DNA of 37,044 bases from Clostridiaceae bacterium (lineage in GTDB: Bacteria; Bacillota; Clostridia; Oscillospirales; QAMX01). The stretch covers positions 1-37,044 of the forward strand of contig JAHAYX010000034.1 in assembly GCA_018384365.1 (NCBI GenBank). The letters run 5' to 3'. The translations under genes were made by a program, and so were the position numbers. Shown piece after piece: positions 1 through 6,923 of the stretch (positions are counted from its first letter, which is position 1; every line of letters begins with the position of its first letter). The notes beneath the pieces are model-generated. The model searched no databases, was not told where the DNA came from, and worked only from the letters and a program-made list of their open reading frames with translations.

Positions 1-31
1 GGCAGACGGGCAATCTGAGAGGGAATAAAAG

Positions 32-256
32 GTGAAGAAGATCTATGTTCAGGTTGACAGTGAGCGGCAGGAAAGCGGGGAGGTTATTCCGCTGACGGTC
101 TCCTGGCAGGATGGCCGGATATGGAACATTGACAGGGTGCTCCATTCCTGCATTTCTCACGATGGAGAGTATGAAGGAATTCGCTACACGGTGATTATCG
201 GTAGTGCGGAAAAATACATTTACAGAGCTGGTCACGCTTGGTACGTGATGGCTTGA
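32..256 (+). CDS. Small hypothetical protein, accessory region
   Basis: This 74-residue protein has a GTG start preceded by a GAGAGGG ribosome site at 17-23. It begins MKKIYVQV and alternates short hydrophobic strands with turns (VIPLTVSW, IRYTVIIG, KYIYRAG, AWYVMA), which suggests a small all-beta fold. There is no signal peptide or membrane segment. Proteins of this general look (KIYV start, WEDG-like centre, aromatic C-terminal strand) recur from memory in mobile regions of Clostridia, but no function is known to me. It is the first gene of a tight block with the ImmA-like peptidase 15 bases downstream. A stop codon and ribosome site just before it suggest another gene of the same operon ended at 16-18. 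It is clearly coding by spacing and start signals, but its role is unknown. Confidence 0.6.
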   Translation: MKKIYVQVDSERQESGEVIPLTVSWQDGRIWNIDRVLHSCISHDGEYEGIRYTVIIGSAEKYIYRAGHAWYVMA

Positions 257-271
257 CAGGAGGTGCAGGCA

Positions 272-1024
272 GTGAAGAGATTCACGTCCTATGACGAGAT
301 CGAAACCCTCTGTGAAGCCATGATCAAAGACTTTTTTCGAAGCAGACACTATACCAATTCTCTCTGCGTAGATATCGAAGCCTTTGTGAAGGAATACTTG
401 GGTCTTCCGATCGTCTATGATACGTTTGCAGAGCCTGACCCCGGAAGGGTGGGGTTCTTCTCAGACGGTGAACGACCCTTATGGGTCAGAAGGGGGAGTC
501 AGAAGGAGCAGATCGTCTATCCGGCAAGAACGATAGTCATTGAGAAGTTCCTGCTGAATCCCAGGGAAAGCGCCAGAAAGAGATTTACTATCTCCCATGA
601 AGGCGCACATGATGTGCTGGATCGGCACATTCCAATCCAGGCCAGTCCGGTGGCGGCTTTTCACAGCGAATATGATCCGGATATGACCTATACCACGGAC
701 ATGCTTCATGAGATGCTGTCCATCAACGAATGCTTTACGAACCGGGCAGCTGCGTGCCTGCTGATGCCTGAGTTCCTGGTGAAGCGAGTATTGAAACGTC
801 ACAACAACTCAAAGAAGGTTGTGCTGTATTACGAAGAAAGCGGAAGCGTTCTTTCTCAGGATCAGAAGCTGCTGATTATGAGAATGGCAGATACAATGGG
901 TGCTTCCTATACTGCTTTCAGCAATCGTCTGCGTGAGCTTGATCTGTTCGAGCAGAAGCCGCTGGAAGAGTATCTGCACACAGAGCTCTGTTATGGAGGT
1001 GAGAGCTATGCAGGCGGTCATTGA
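272..1024 (+). CDS. ImmA/IrrE-family metallo-endopeptidase
   Basis: This 250-residue protein has an HEGAH zinc motif at residues 109-113 inside the phrase RFTISHEGAHDVL. About 40 residues later come acidic residue E153 and the segment AAACLLMP, the layout of the ImmA/IrrE (DUF955) peptidase family. ImmA-type enzymes cleave and inactivate XRE-type repressors of mobile elements; IrrE-type enzymes act in stress responses. I chose GTG at 272 because AGGAGGT at 258-264 lies 7 bases upstream; a GTG at 263 lies within that site. No fused helix-turn-helix is present. The XRE gene at 2806 is a possible partner, but it is not adjacent and has its own promoter. The family call is firm; the target is inferred. 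Confidence 0.88.
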   Translation: MKRFTSYDEIETLCEAMIKDFFRSRHYTNSLCVDIEAFVKEYLGLPIVYDTFAEPDPGRVGFFSDGERPLWVRRGSQKEQIVYPARTIVIEKFLLNPRESARKRFTISHEGAHDVLDRHIPIQASPVAAFHSEYDPDMTYTTDMLHEMLSINECFTNRAAACLLMPEFLVKRVLKRHNNSKKVVLYYEESGSVLSQDQKLLIMRMADTMGASYTAFSNRLRELDLFEQKPLEEYLHTELCYGGESYAGGH

Positions 1025-1286
1025 ACGGCATGTGAATGCCGGTCCGGACCTTCAGCAGAAGCTTGCCGCTTCCAGAGCAGGTGCTCAGAACTTTCAGCTT
1101 CGGACGATCCGTTGCCCGTGCTGCGGCTTTTATCTTCTGGATGTGTACGGAAGGGAGCACTATTTCATTCGGGTCAAATGCCGAAAGTGCAAGTTCGACG
1201 AGACAATCGACACGGCACTCTTCAGAACCATGAAGCGCAGGAGCAGCAGAAGACTTGGGCCGCTTAAGCGCAGAGGAAGGGTGTGA
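1008..1286 (+). CDS. Com-like zinc-ribbon protein
   Basis: This 92-residue protein carries two CxxC pairs, Cys36/Cys39 (RCPCCG) and Cys58/Cys61 (KCRKCK), separated by about 18 residues. This is a zinc ribbon like that of phage Mu Com, a translational activator that binds mRNA, and of related small regulators in Firmicute elements. The tail after residue 75 is very basic (MKRRSSRRLG, LKRRGRV), which suits nucleic-acid binding. The ATG at 1008 has GGAGGTGA at 995-1002 and overlaps the end of the peptidase gene by 17 bases, suggesting translational coupling. The C-terminal codons overlap the likely 5' end of the phosphoesterase gene. The Com relationship rests on cysteine spacing and size only. 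Confidence 0.65.
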   Translation: MQAVIERHVNAGPDLQQKLAASRAGAQNFQLRTIRCPCCGFYLLDVYGREHYFIRVKCRKCKFDETIDTALFRTMKRRSSRRLGPLKRRGRV

Positions 1287-2007
1287 GCTGATTGACTGCG
1301 GAACGGACCTACATATCCACGGAATGCCGTGGAACATAGTCAAGTTCAGTAAAAAGTTTCATCTGACCGAAGACGATGTCATCGTTATCCTGGGAGATGT
1401 GGGTGCAAACTATTACTGTGATGATCGAGACAGAGAGTGCAAAGCTGCTCTTAATAAGGTTAAGCCCACGATTCTCTGTATACATGGCAATCACGAAGCC
1501 CGCCCATCCACGCTGGCGCAGTATCAGCTGAAAGAATGGAAAGGCGGGCTTGTCTGGTACGAAAAGGACTACCCGAATCTTCTGTTTGCAAAAGACGGGG
1601 AGATCTTTGAACTGGAAGGCCTGAAGCACCTGGTCATCGGCGGCGCGTACAGCGTGGATAAGTTCTATCGCCTGGCACATGGAGCCAATTGGTTCCCGGA
1701 TGAGCAGCCTTCCAAAGAAATCAAAGTGTATGTAGAAAAGCAGATCAGGGAGAAACCATTTGATATCGTCCTGTCTCATACTTGCCCGTACAAATATGAG
1801 CCGACCGAGGTGTTCCTTCCTATGATTGATCAGGACAGTGTTGACGCAAGTACGGAACACTGGCTGGACAGGATTGAGGAGCAGATCCGGTACATCGCCT
1901 GGTTCTGCGGGCATTGGCACATAGATAAACGGATTGACCGGATGCACTTTCTTTTTCATTCCTTCGAAAGCAATGAACAGTTCAACAGGGAGGAGGGAGC
2001 ACAGTGA
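1255..2007 (+). CDS. Calcineurin-like metallophosphoesterase
   Basis: All metal-ligand blocks of the calcineurin-like phosphoesterase superfamily are present. Counted from TTG 1255, these are TDLHIHG at 17-23, ILGDVG at 45-50, IHGNHE at 76-81, LSHT at 173-176 and GHWH at 219-222. The enzyme should be a two-metal phosphodiesterase or phosphatase; the substrate is unknown. No ATG start exists. TTG 1255 has a weak AGGAG upstream at 1239-1243. AGGAAGG at 1274-1280 sits 7 bases before CTG 1288 and 10 before ATT 1291, and starting there would give a short N-terminus right before the DxH motif, as in relatives. It overlaps the Com-like gene, and its stop overlaps the next start by 4 bases. Product is confident; start is not. 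Confidence 0.82.
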   Translation: MGRLSAEEGCELIDCGTDLHIHGMPWNIVKFSKKFHLTEDDVIVILGDVGANYYCDDRDRECKAALNKVKPTILCIHGNHEARPSTLAQYQLKEWKGGLVWYEKDYPNLLFAKDGEIFELEGLKHLVIGGAYSVDKFYRLAHGANWFPDEQPSKEIKVYVEKQIREKPFDIVLSHTCPYKYEPTEVFLPMIDQDSVDASTEHWLDRIEEQIRYIAWFCGHWHIDKRIDRMHFLFHSFESNEQFNREEGAQ

Positions 2008-2648
2008 GTACCTATTACAGTATTTACGCGGAAGCCAACGTGGATGGGAAATGGTACAGCCTCTGCCCGTATTTCAAGAATGATAAGGGCGAGGCCAAAA
2101 CCCACTCCATTTTCTGGGCTCAGTCTGCGTTCTGGGATGTAAACAACGAGCTTGAAGACCATTCTCTTGGCTGCGGGATCCCGGACGATATGTCCGACGG
2201 GCTTCGAGAGATCTTCCACGAAAACCTTCAGGATGAGATGGAAAGCTGGGGAGGAGCGATCACCTGGGATAAGTACTATAAGGGATCTATTTACTACGTA
2301 AACTTTGCCCACGCCATTGTCCCGAAAGTAAATAAGGACAAGCCCTACAAGTACGAAGGGTTTGTCCTGAAGAAGGAACTGGCTGAGTTCGAGGTTTATG
2401 AGAGGGAAGAGTTCTCTGAATGGCTGACCCAGGATGAATATAACGCCCTGACCGAAAAGCAGAAGAGGCAATACATCTTTCATCGCTGGAATGATTCTTA
2501 TGGAGACTACTGGATCTATCGTACGATCGCAGACAGGATCTGGACGCTCAAGGGCCTGTTCGCGGAGGCATGTGATTCTGATATCGGAGGGAGCCTGTAT
2601 CAGGGCATTGAAGATTCTCAGATCCGAGTGTATGTTTACAGGAGCTGA
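2004..2648 (+). CDS. Hypothetical protein, accessory operon
   Basis: This soluble 214-residue protein, rich in Trp, Tyr and acidic residues, begins MSTYYSIYAEANVDGKWYSL. I do not recognise a named domain. The GTG start at 2004 has GGGAGGAGGG at 1987-1996 and overlaps the phosphoesterase stop, so the two are probably co-translated. There are no membrane segments, signal peptide or cysteine clusters. The middle of the protein has several aromatic-glycine turns (ESWGGAITWDKYYKG), and the C-terminal half is mostly helical by composition. It is the last gene of the first accessory block; the next gene has its own promoter. It may be an element-specific accessory protein with no function that can be assigned from sequence. 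Confidence 0.6.
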   Translation: MSTYYSIYAEANVDGKWYSLCPYFKNDKGEAKTHSIFWAQSAFWDVNNELEDHSLGCGIPDDMSDGLREIFHENLQDEMESWGGAITWDKYYKGSIYYVNFAHAIVPKVNKDKPYKYEGFVLKKELAEFEVYEREEFSEWLTQDEYNALTEKQKRQYIFHRWNDSYGDYWIYRTIADRIWTLKGLFAEACDSDIGGSLYQGIEDSQIRVYVYRS

Positions 2649-2739
2649 TAGACCGCTGCCACGGATCTCTTCCGTGCTTATAAGAAAAAATAATTCGGGA
2701 TAGTATTTCTTGGAGAAATACATCTTACATATGGTGTGT

Positions 2740-2767
2740 TTGAAAAGGGTATGTCCGTAAGTATACT
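2740..2767 (+). promoter_or_regulatory. Promoter of the XRE regulator gene
   Basis: TTGAAA at 2740-2745 and TATACT at 2762-2767 are separated by 16 bases, a good vegetative promoter. It lies 38 bases upstream of the XRE start and after a 90-base gap from the preceding gene, so the regulator is transcribed on its own. Confidence 0.65.
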
Positions 2768-2780
2768 TACTAACAGTAAG
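2757..2780 (+). promoter_or_regulatory. Candidate XRE operator over the -10 box
   Basis: GTAAGTATACTTAC (2757-2770) is a perfect 14-base palindrome covering the -10 hexamer. A third half-site, GTAAG at 2776-2780, pairs with CTTAC at 2766-2770 across a 5-base spacer, giving half-sites in the order GTAAG, CTTAC, GTAAG. A dimeric repressor bound here would block its own promoter. Autorepression is inferred from position. Confidence 0.5.
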
Positions 2781-2805
2781 ACTACTGCCTGTTAGGAGGA
2801 TGCTT

Positions 2806-3135
2806 GTGGACTCTCAAAAAGTGGGCAGACGGATCCAGGAGGTGCGGAAGTCTCGCGGGATTACCCAGTCAGAGCTGGCACAGAGGGTTGATCTGTCTAC
2901 GAAATACATCAGCAACATAGAGTGTGGGTTCAAGACCCCTACTTTGGAGACATTCATTGCCATCGCCAACGCGCTGCAGAGCGATGCCAATTCACTCTTA
3001 TCTGACGTCCTCGATGTTACCACCAGTCAGGAGAGCGGGCTTGTTTCCAAAAAACTGCTTGGTTTGCCTGCAGAAGAGCAGAGACGCCTTCTCCGGATGC
3101 TTGAGGTCATGATCGACGAGACCGGATCAAAATGA
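2806..3135 (+). CDS. XRE-family helix-turn-helix regulator
   Basis: This 109-residue protein has a classic Cro/C1-type helix-turn-helix in its first 65 residues (VGRRIQEVRKSRGITQSEL, then LAQRVDLSTKYISNIECG and PTLETFIAIANAL). The rest is a short, probably dimerising C-terminal helix. I prefer GTG 2806 over the in-frame ATG at 2800 because AGGAGG at 2794-2799 sits 6 bases before GTG 2806 but directly abuts the ATG. It probably represses its own promoter through the palindrome at 2757-2780. It is of the kind that ImmA-like peptidases inactivate, so it may be the repressor served by the peptidase at 272, although the two are in separate transcripts. A terminator follows directly. Confidence 0.88.
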   Translation: MDSQKVGRRIQEVRKSRGITQSELAQRVDLSTKYISNIECGFKTPTLETFIAIANALQSDANSLLSDVLDVTTSQESGLVSKKLLGLPAEEQRRLLRMLEVMIDETGSK

Positions 3136-3152
3136 ATCGCCACACAACATGA

Positions 3153-3189
3153 ATCCCTACGTCAATTTACAGATGTAGGGATCTTTTTT
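3153..3189 (+). terminator. Rho-independent terminator after the XRE gene
   Basis: ATCCCTAC (3153-3160) pairs with GTAGGGAT (3175-3182), followed by a run of T at 3184-3190. It begins 18 bases after the XRE stop codon. Confidence 0.8.
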
Positions 3190-3298
3190 TATTCTCCGAC
3201 GAGATTCGACAGGATTTGTGTTTTCGCCGTGGTAGCATATGTATAGCCAACAGAAAGACAACCAACGGCAAGAAATACAATTCAAAGGAGATAGAAAC

Positions 3299-3532
3299 AT
3301 GTACACGAAAAAGGAACTGGAGTATGCCGCAAATATAATCAGAAGGATCGCACAGGAACACCATGTTCCGGAAGCAGAGGTTCGGTCTGAAATGTATGAG
3401 GCGATGAGAGCGGGAAGAAATAACTCCGACCCCGAGGTGCAAGTCAGATGGCGAACATTCCACTACGCTGGAGACGAACCGACAGTAGAAGAGTTTATCC
3501 TTTGGACAAGCTCCCAGATCCTGGCATCTTGA
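3299..3532 (+). CDS. Small protein, Spo0A C-terminal-like
   Basis: This 78-residue helical protein starts MYTKKELEYAANIIRRIAQE. I chose ATG 3299 because AAGGAG at 3285-3290 lies 8 bases before it; an upstream in-frame start at 3239 lacks a ribosome site. The central phrase AGRNNSDPEVQVRWR followed by PTVEEFILW resembles small Clostridial proteins often annotated as Spo0A C-terminal-like, which share a helix-turn-helix-sized fold. That resemblance is from memory, and DNA binding is not shown. A possible promoter is TTGTGT at 3216-3221 with TATGTA at 3238-3243 (16-base spacer). It stands alone between a terminator and a long non-coding stretch. Confidence 0.55.
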   Translation: MYTKKELEYAANIIRRIAQEHHVPEAEVRSEMYEAMRAGRNNSDPEVQVRWRTFHYAGDEPTVEEFILWTSSQILAS

Positions 3533-4024
3533 CAGACGTGGTATAATAATATAAAAAAGTAGCTGATTTGAGGGCTATCCTTTTTCGGCAATTTGCTGAA
3601 ACAAGCCAAATGAGTCAATTCATATGCCGAAATAACTATTCGCTATAGAATTGGTTCGGGCTGTCTAAAGAGCGCCTGTAAGAGCGTGGGCGTTATTAGG
3701 GCTTTCCTGGAATGGTTGGGAGTGCTTAATAATGTCGTTTTAGTAATCCCGACGATGAAATCCTTGTCGAACGACAAATAAGAAATCCGGTATTTCTGCG
3801 GGATTTGGGACTTTCCAACCGAATAAATTTTCCTCTTTCTTTTCGATCACATCACGCGCGTCTGACAACGCCTTACAAAAGACAAATCCAGCCGTATTGA
3901 CGGCGAGCCCCCGGCGCTTGTTCCTTTGTCAGTAAGAGAAACGTAACCGTTTCGTGTGATACCATTGTGATATCAATATTCGTAATTGGATGAGCGGAGA
4001 AAATTATGAAAGGAAGTCATCATA
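3533..4024. other. Non-coding stretch with possible gene remnant
   Basis: About 490 bases without a supportable gene. TTGACA at 3529-3534 is followed by TATAAT at 3542 (7-base gap) and TATAAA at 3550 (15-base gap), so no well-spaced promoter results. On the minus strand 3928-3740 is open for 62 codons and encodes a protein-like string (GFVFCKALSDARDVIEKKEE, then NLFGWKVPNPAEIPDFLFVV), but it has no ATG and no ribosome site. It may be the tail of a decayed gene or part of a dispersed repeat. Confidence 0.4.
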
Positions 4025-4852
4025 ATGGATAAGAAAATCATACTTCTTGTGATTGGAGGATTCTTGATGCTTGGATTATTTGGCTGTAGTAAAGTGCCAA
4101 ATGTGAAGAATAAGGAACTGATATCCTATGTATATTCAAGCGGCGGTGGTATGACCGGAGGCGGTAATTCCACAAAGATCAGCATGATTGATGGCGAGGT
4201 TATCCTGACATACTCCAACGCTGAATGGTGGTATGATGATAATGACATCACTGAATATAAGCTGGATAAGGCTGTCCTTACCGATATAGAAAGTGTGTTC
4301 AGACAATATAAGATGCAGAACTGGAATGGCAAGAAGTTCACCAATATGTTCGTGGCCGATGGCCCCAGTTACAGCTATTCATTCAGATTTGAGGATAATA
4401 CCGGGGTATTCTTTTCGTCGCAGGTCTATCCGGCGTCATATAGCAAGAAGCTGGCTGAGATTGATAAGGTGATAGAACAATATCAGGCGAGAGGAACTTT
4501 AGAGCCGGGGCTTGTTACAAAGGAGAGAACCGCTGAGGAGCTTGCAGGCAAGAATACGCCTGACAATGGACTGGTAGAGATTGCAGTCTATGAATATAGT
4601 CAGGACAGAATCTGTTTTCGTATATTAAACGGTACAGACGAAGACGTGACAGTACACGATTCTGTGAGGCTTGTACGAAACAGCGACGGAGAAATTCTGT
4701 ATAACGAGAGCAGTGAATATTCCATAACGGTAAATGCTGCGTCTGCAAATGAAGAATCTCTGGTATCCGGCAGATTAGAGGAAGGCATTTATACGCTATA
4801 TGTAGGAGACTATTCCGCTGAGTTCGAGATCAGGCTTCCAAGCGATGAATAA
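4025..4852 (+). CDS. Putative lipoprotein, Ig-like C-terminus
   Basis: This 275-residue protein has a lipoprotein signal peptide: MDKK, a hydrophobic stretch, then LFGC with the lipidated cysteine at residue 21. It should be anchored to the outer face of the membrane. The N-terminal half has a glycine-rich turn (SSGGGMTGGG) and mixed strands. The last 90 residues (ISQ-type strands such as YEYSQDRICFRILNG, then EEGIYTLYVGDYSAEFEI) look like a small immunoglobulin-like beta sandwich. The start is supported by AAAGGAAG at 4009-4016. Base use is AT-rich compared with the core genes, consistent with acquired DNA. Substrate or partner is unknown. Confidence 0.7.
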   Translation: MDKKIILLVIGGFLMLGLFGCSKVPNVKNKELISYVYSSGGGMTGGGNSTKISMIDGEVILTYSNAEWWYDDNDITEYKLDKAVLTDIESVFRQYKMQNWNGKKFTNMFVADGPSYSYSFRFEDNTGVFFSSQVYPASYSKKLAEIDKVIEQYQARGTLEPGLVTKERTAEELAGKNTPDNGLVEIAVYEYSQDRICFRILNGTDEDVTVHDSVRLVRNSDGEILYNESSEYSITVNAASANEESLVSGRLEEGIYTLYVGDYSAEFEIRLPSDE

Positions 4853-5236
4853 AGTACATATTGTTTACTGGATAAGAAACAATCGTGTTTTATTCAGGTG
4901 ACGGATTGTATTGAAACGATGTCCTCAATTGCCCGGACAGGGAAAATACAGGAATATGTCAAAATCATCGTGGATACCTTATAAATTTAGATCGGGCGAT
5001 CATCACTCCAAAACAACAAGGATGAACCTTGGGAAGTGATATTGAGAAAACCCGGTATTGAGGCGGTTTTTGGAACTTGATATTCCGAATGAGCCTGTCT
5101 TTTTGCACTGAGCGGTGCCCCAAAGCGCTGCCGAAACGGAAAATGGCATCCTTTTCATGAACGGGCAGTCTCCGGCGGGAGATGCCCGTTTTCAGTTTGA
5201 CATCACGGAATTCACAATAAAAGTGTGAAGACTGGG
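4853..5236. other. Non-coding stretch ahead of the MFS leader
   Basis: No gene can be supported here. An open minus-strand frame across 5312-4965 lacks a ribosome site and recognisable motifs. The stretch contains a hairpin terminator at 5160-5192 and, just after it, TTGACA at 5197-5202 without a clear -10 at normal spacing (TAAAAG at 5218 gives only 15 bases). Confidence 0.5.
5160..5192 (+). terminator. Hairpin terminator upstream of the MFS leader
   Basis: AACGGGCA (5160-5167) pairs with TGCCCGTT (5183-5190). After a one-base bulge, TCTCC (5169-5173) pairs with GGAGA (5178-5182), closing a GGCG loop. TTTT follows at 5189-5192. It could end read-through from the lipoprotein gene or be part of the MFS control region. 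Confidence 0.6.
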
Positions 5237-5262
5237 ATGATTTCTGCACAGGAGGTGAGAAC

Positions 5263-5301
5263 ATGCTGCTTGCGATTGATGATGCTCCATGCAAAGTTTG
5301 A
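5263..5301 (+). CDS. Candidate leader peptide of the MFS gene
   Basis: The short frame MLLAIDDAPCKV (12 codons) starts at ATG 5263 behind GGAGGTGAG at 5251-5259, one of the strongest ribosome sites in the window, and ends at TGA 5299-5301. Its last codons form the 5' arms of two competing hairpins ahead of the pump gene, the layout of translated leader peptides that control resistance genes by attenuation. An alternative reading in another frame, from ATG 5237 to TAA 5357, would give 39 residues but lacks a comparable ribosome site. Function is inferred from layout only. Confidence 0.45.
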   Translation: MLLAIDDAPCKV

Positions 5302-5347
5302 GGACAATGCATGGAGGATTGATCTGGTCCTCAGGCTTTGCCATTTT
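5285..5347 (+). promoter_or_regulatory. Candidate attenuator with competing hairpins
   Basis: Hairpin A: CTCCATGCA (5285-5293) pairs with TGCATGGAG (5308-5316), 9 perfect pairs. Hairpin B: 5291-5305 (GCAAAGTTTGAGGAC) pairs with 5327-5341 (GTCCTCAGGCTTTGC) over 15 pairs, two of them G-U, followed by TTTT at 5344-5347. The two share bases 5291-5293, and the B arm lies in the loop of A, so they exclude each other. A ribosome stalled on the leader peptide would decide which one forms. Confidence 0.5.
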
Positions 5348-5377
5348 GATAAATAAGAATCAAAGGAGCAAAGTCAA

Positions 5378-6697
5378 ATGAAAAAAGAATATCAAAAACT
5401 GCGTTCTTATCTCCTGCTTTGGAGTACACAGTCGCTGTCGGGACTCGGCAGCGCCATGACAAACTTCGCCCTGGTCATCTGGCTATATCAAAAGAGCGGC
5501 TCGGCACTGGAAACTGCACTGCTGTCCATCTGCTCGTATGCGCCCTATGTGTTGATGAGCATTTTTGCCGGCGCACTCAGCGATCGATGGGATAAAAAAC
5601 GCACCATGCTTGTGTGCGACTTTTTCGCAGCAATGTGTACGGTCTGCGTTCTGGTTCTCTTGAAGGCGGATCTGCTGCAGCCGTGGCATATGTATGTACT
5701 CAACGCCATCAACGGCCTGATGAATACGGTACAGCAGCCGGCGGGTGACGTGGCGGCAACACTGCTGATTCCCCGGGAGTATTATCAAAAGACCTCCGGC
5801 CTGCGGTCGTTCTCGCAATCGCTGATTACCATTCTGACGCCGGTATTTGCCACACTTCTGTTTACTTTTGCCGGCATGGATCTGGTGATTCTGGTGGATC
5901 TTGCCACGTTCGTCATTGCGTTTGTGGTTCTGCGTTTCTTCATCACCATCCCCCAGGCGCCGAACAAGGAAGAAACGGGAGAAACACTCCTGCAATCCGC
6001 GAAAATGGGTCTGCGCTGGCTGAAGGAAAACCCACTGGTGCTGAAGCTGATCTTCTTCCTGGCCTTTATCAATCTGGTGGCCTCTGCCTATGACGCCACA
6101 CTGCCTGCCATGCTTCTGACCAGAGAACACGGCAGCGAAACCGTGCTGGGGCTTGTCAATGCCTGCGCAGGTGCGGCAACGTTGGCGGGCAGCGTGATCG
6201 TGACGATGCTGCCCACGCCGAAAAACCGGATCAGAATGGTCTGTTTGACGATGTGGTTTTCCATGAGCACGGAGAACTTTCTGCTGGCGTTTGGACGCAC
6301 GCCGTTAGTCTGGTGCATTGGCAGCGTTTTGGGCTGGATCGTGATCCCGTTAATGAACGCCAACCTGGATGTCATCATGCGCACTTCCATTCCTGCGGAT
6401 ATGCAGGGACGTGTGTTCTCCTGCCGGAATACCTTGCAGTTTTTTACAATACCCGTTGGATTTTTCCTGGGCGGCCTGTTAGTCGATGAGCTTTTTGAAC
6501 CGCTGATGGCCGCCGTCTCTCCGGCTGGCCTGCTGGTGCAGCTTTTCGGCGCAGAGAAGGGCTCCGGCGCGGCACTGATGTTTTTCGTGCTCGGCATCGC
6601 GGGCGTTCTCGTGTGCCTGATCTTTTGCTGGATTCTGCGGCACTATTTACGCGGCGGCCGGAATTCGGATAGCGCAATACCTGCGGAAAAAGAATAA
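5378..6697 (+). CDS. MFS efflux transporter, Mef/MFS_3-like
   Basis: This 439-residue integral membrane protein has about 12 hydrophobic helices. The N-terminal block GLGSAMTNFALVIWL and the loop GALSDRWDKKRTMLVCD between helices 2 and 3 are the major facilitator signature (GxLaDRxdrKr). Overall it resembles the macrolide/multidrug exporters of the MFS_3 group such as Mef, which export drugs using the proton gradient. The start follows AAAGGAG at 5362-5368 by 9 bases. It is a single-gene transcript between an attenuator-like leader and the terminator at 6734. The actual drug is unknown; macrolides or other ribosome-targeting compounds fit the leader-peptide control, but this is inference. Confidence 0.8.
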   Translation: MKKEYQKLRSYLLLWSTQSLSGLGSAMTNFALVIWLYQKSGSALETALLSICSYAPYVLMSIFAGALSDRWDKKRTMLVCDFFAAMCTVCVLVLLKADLLQPWHMYVLNAINGLMNTVQQPAGDVAATLLIPREYYQKTSGLRSFSQSLITILTPVFATLLFTFAGMDLVILVDLATFVIAFVVLRFFITIPQAPNKEETGETLLQSAKMGLRWLKENPLVLKLIFFLAFINLVASAYDATLPAMLLTREHGSETVLGLVNACAGAATLAGSVIVTMLPTPKNRIRMVCLTMWFSMSTENFLLAFGRTPLVWCIGSVLGWIVIPLMNANLDVIMRTSIPADMQGRVFSCRNTLQFFTIPVGFFLGGLLVDELFEPLMAAVSPAGLLVQLFGAEKGSGAALMFFVLGIAGVLVCLIFCWILRHYLRGGRNSDSAIPAEKE

Positions 6698-6733
6698 CGA
6701 AGCGCTTGCTTTCACGAAGCGGCGGTTCATGAA

Positions 6734-6763
6734 GGGCTCCTGTCAAAGGCAGGGGCCCTTTTT
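6734..6763 (+). terminator. Terminator after the MFS gene
   Basis: GGGCTCCTG (6734-6742) pairs with CAGGGGCCC (6750-6758) over nine pairs with one G-U, followed by TTTTT at 6759-6763. It lies 37 bases after the MFS stop codon. Confidence 0.85.
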
Positions 6764-6888
6764 GCACACAACCTGCGTTTTATAGAATAATTTTGCCCCT
6801 GTACTGACCAATAAGCCGGAAAAACCGGCGGTTTGCTTCTCCCTTTTTATGCAGAAGTGGAAAAGCGTATAAAAATATCCGGTGGGAT

Positions 6889-6917
6889 TTGACAGGGAGC
6901 AAACTCCGAGATATAAT
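6889..6917 (+). promoter_or_regulatory. Consensus sigma-A promoter of the 20-gene array
   Basis: TTGACA (6889-6894) and TATAAT (6912-6917) with a 17-base spacer form a perfect vegetative promoter. Transcription should start near 6924, giving a 5' leader of about 175 bases before the first gene of the array. The bases from the terminator at 6763 to this promoter show nothing else recognisable. Confidence 0.85.
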
Positions 6918-6923
6918 AAAAAA

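Noticed and set aside
3529-3555. Promoter TTGACA with TATAAT
   Set aside because: The hexamers are only 7 bases apart, and the next candidate -10 gives 15, so neither is a convincing promoter.
4965-5312. Minus-strand open frame of 115 codons before the MFS gene
   Set aside because: It has no ribosome site and no motif, and it runs through a terminator hairpin and the leader-peptide region, which are better supported.
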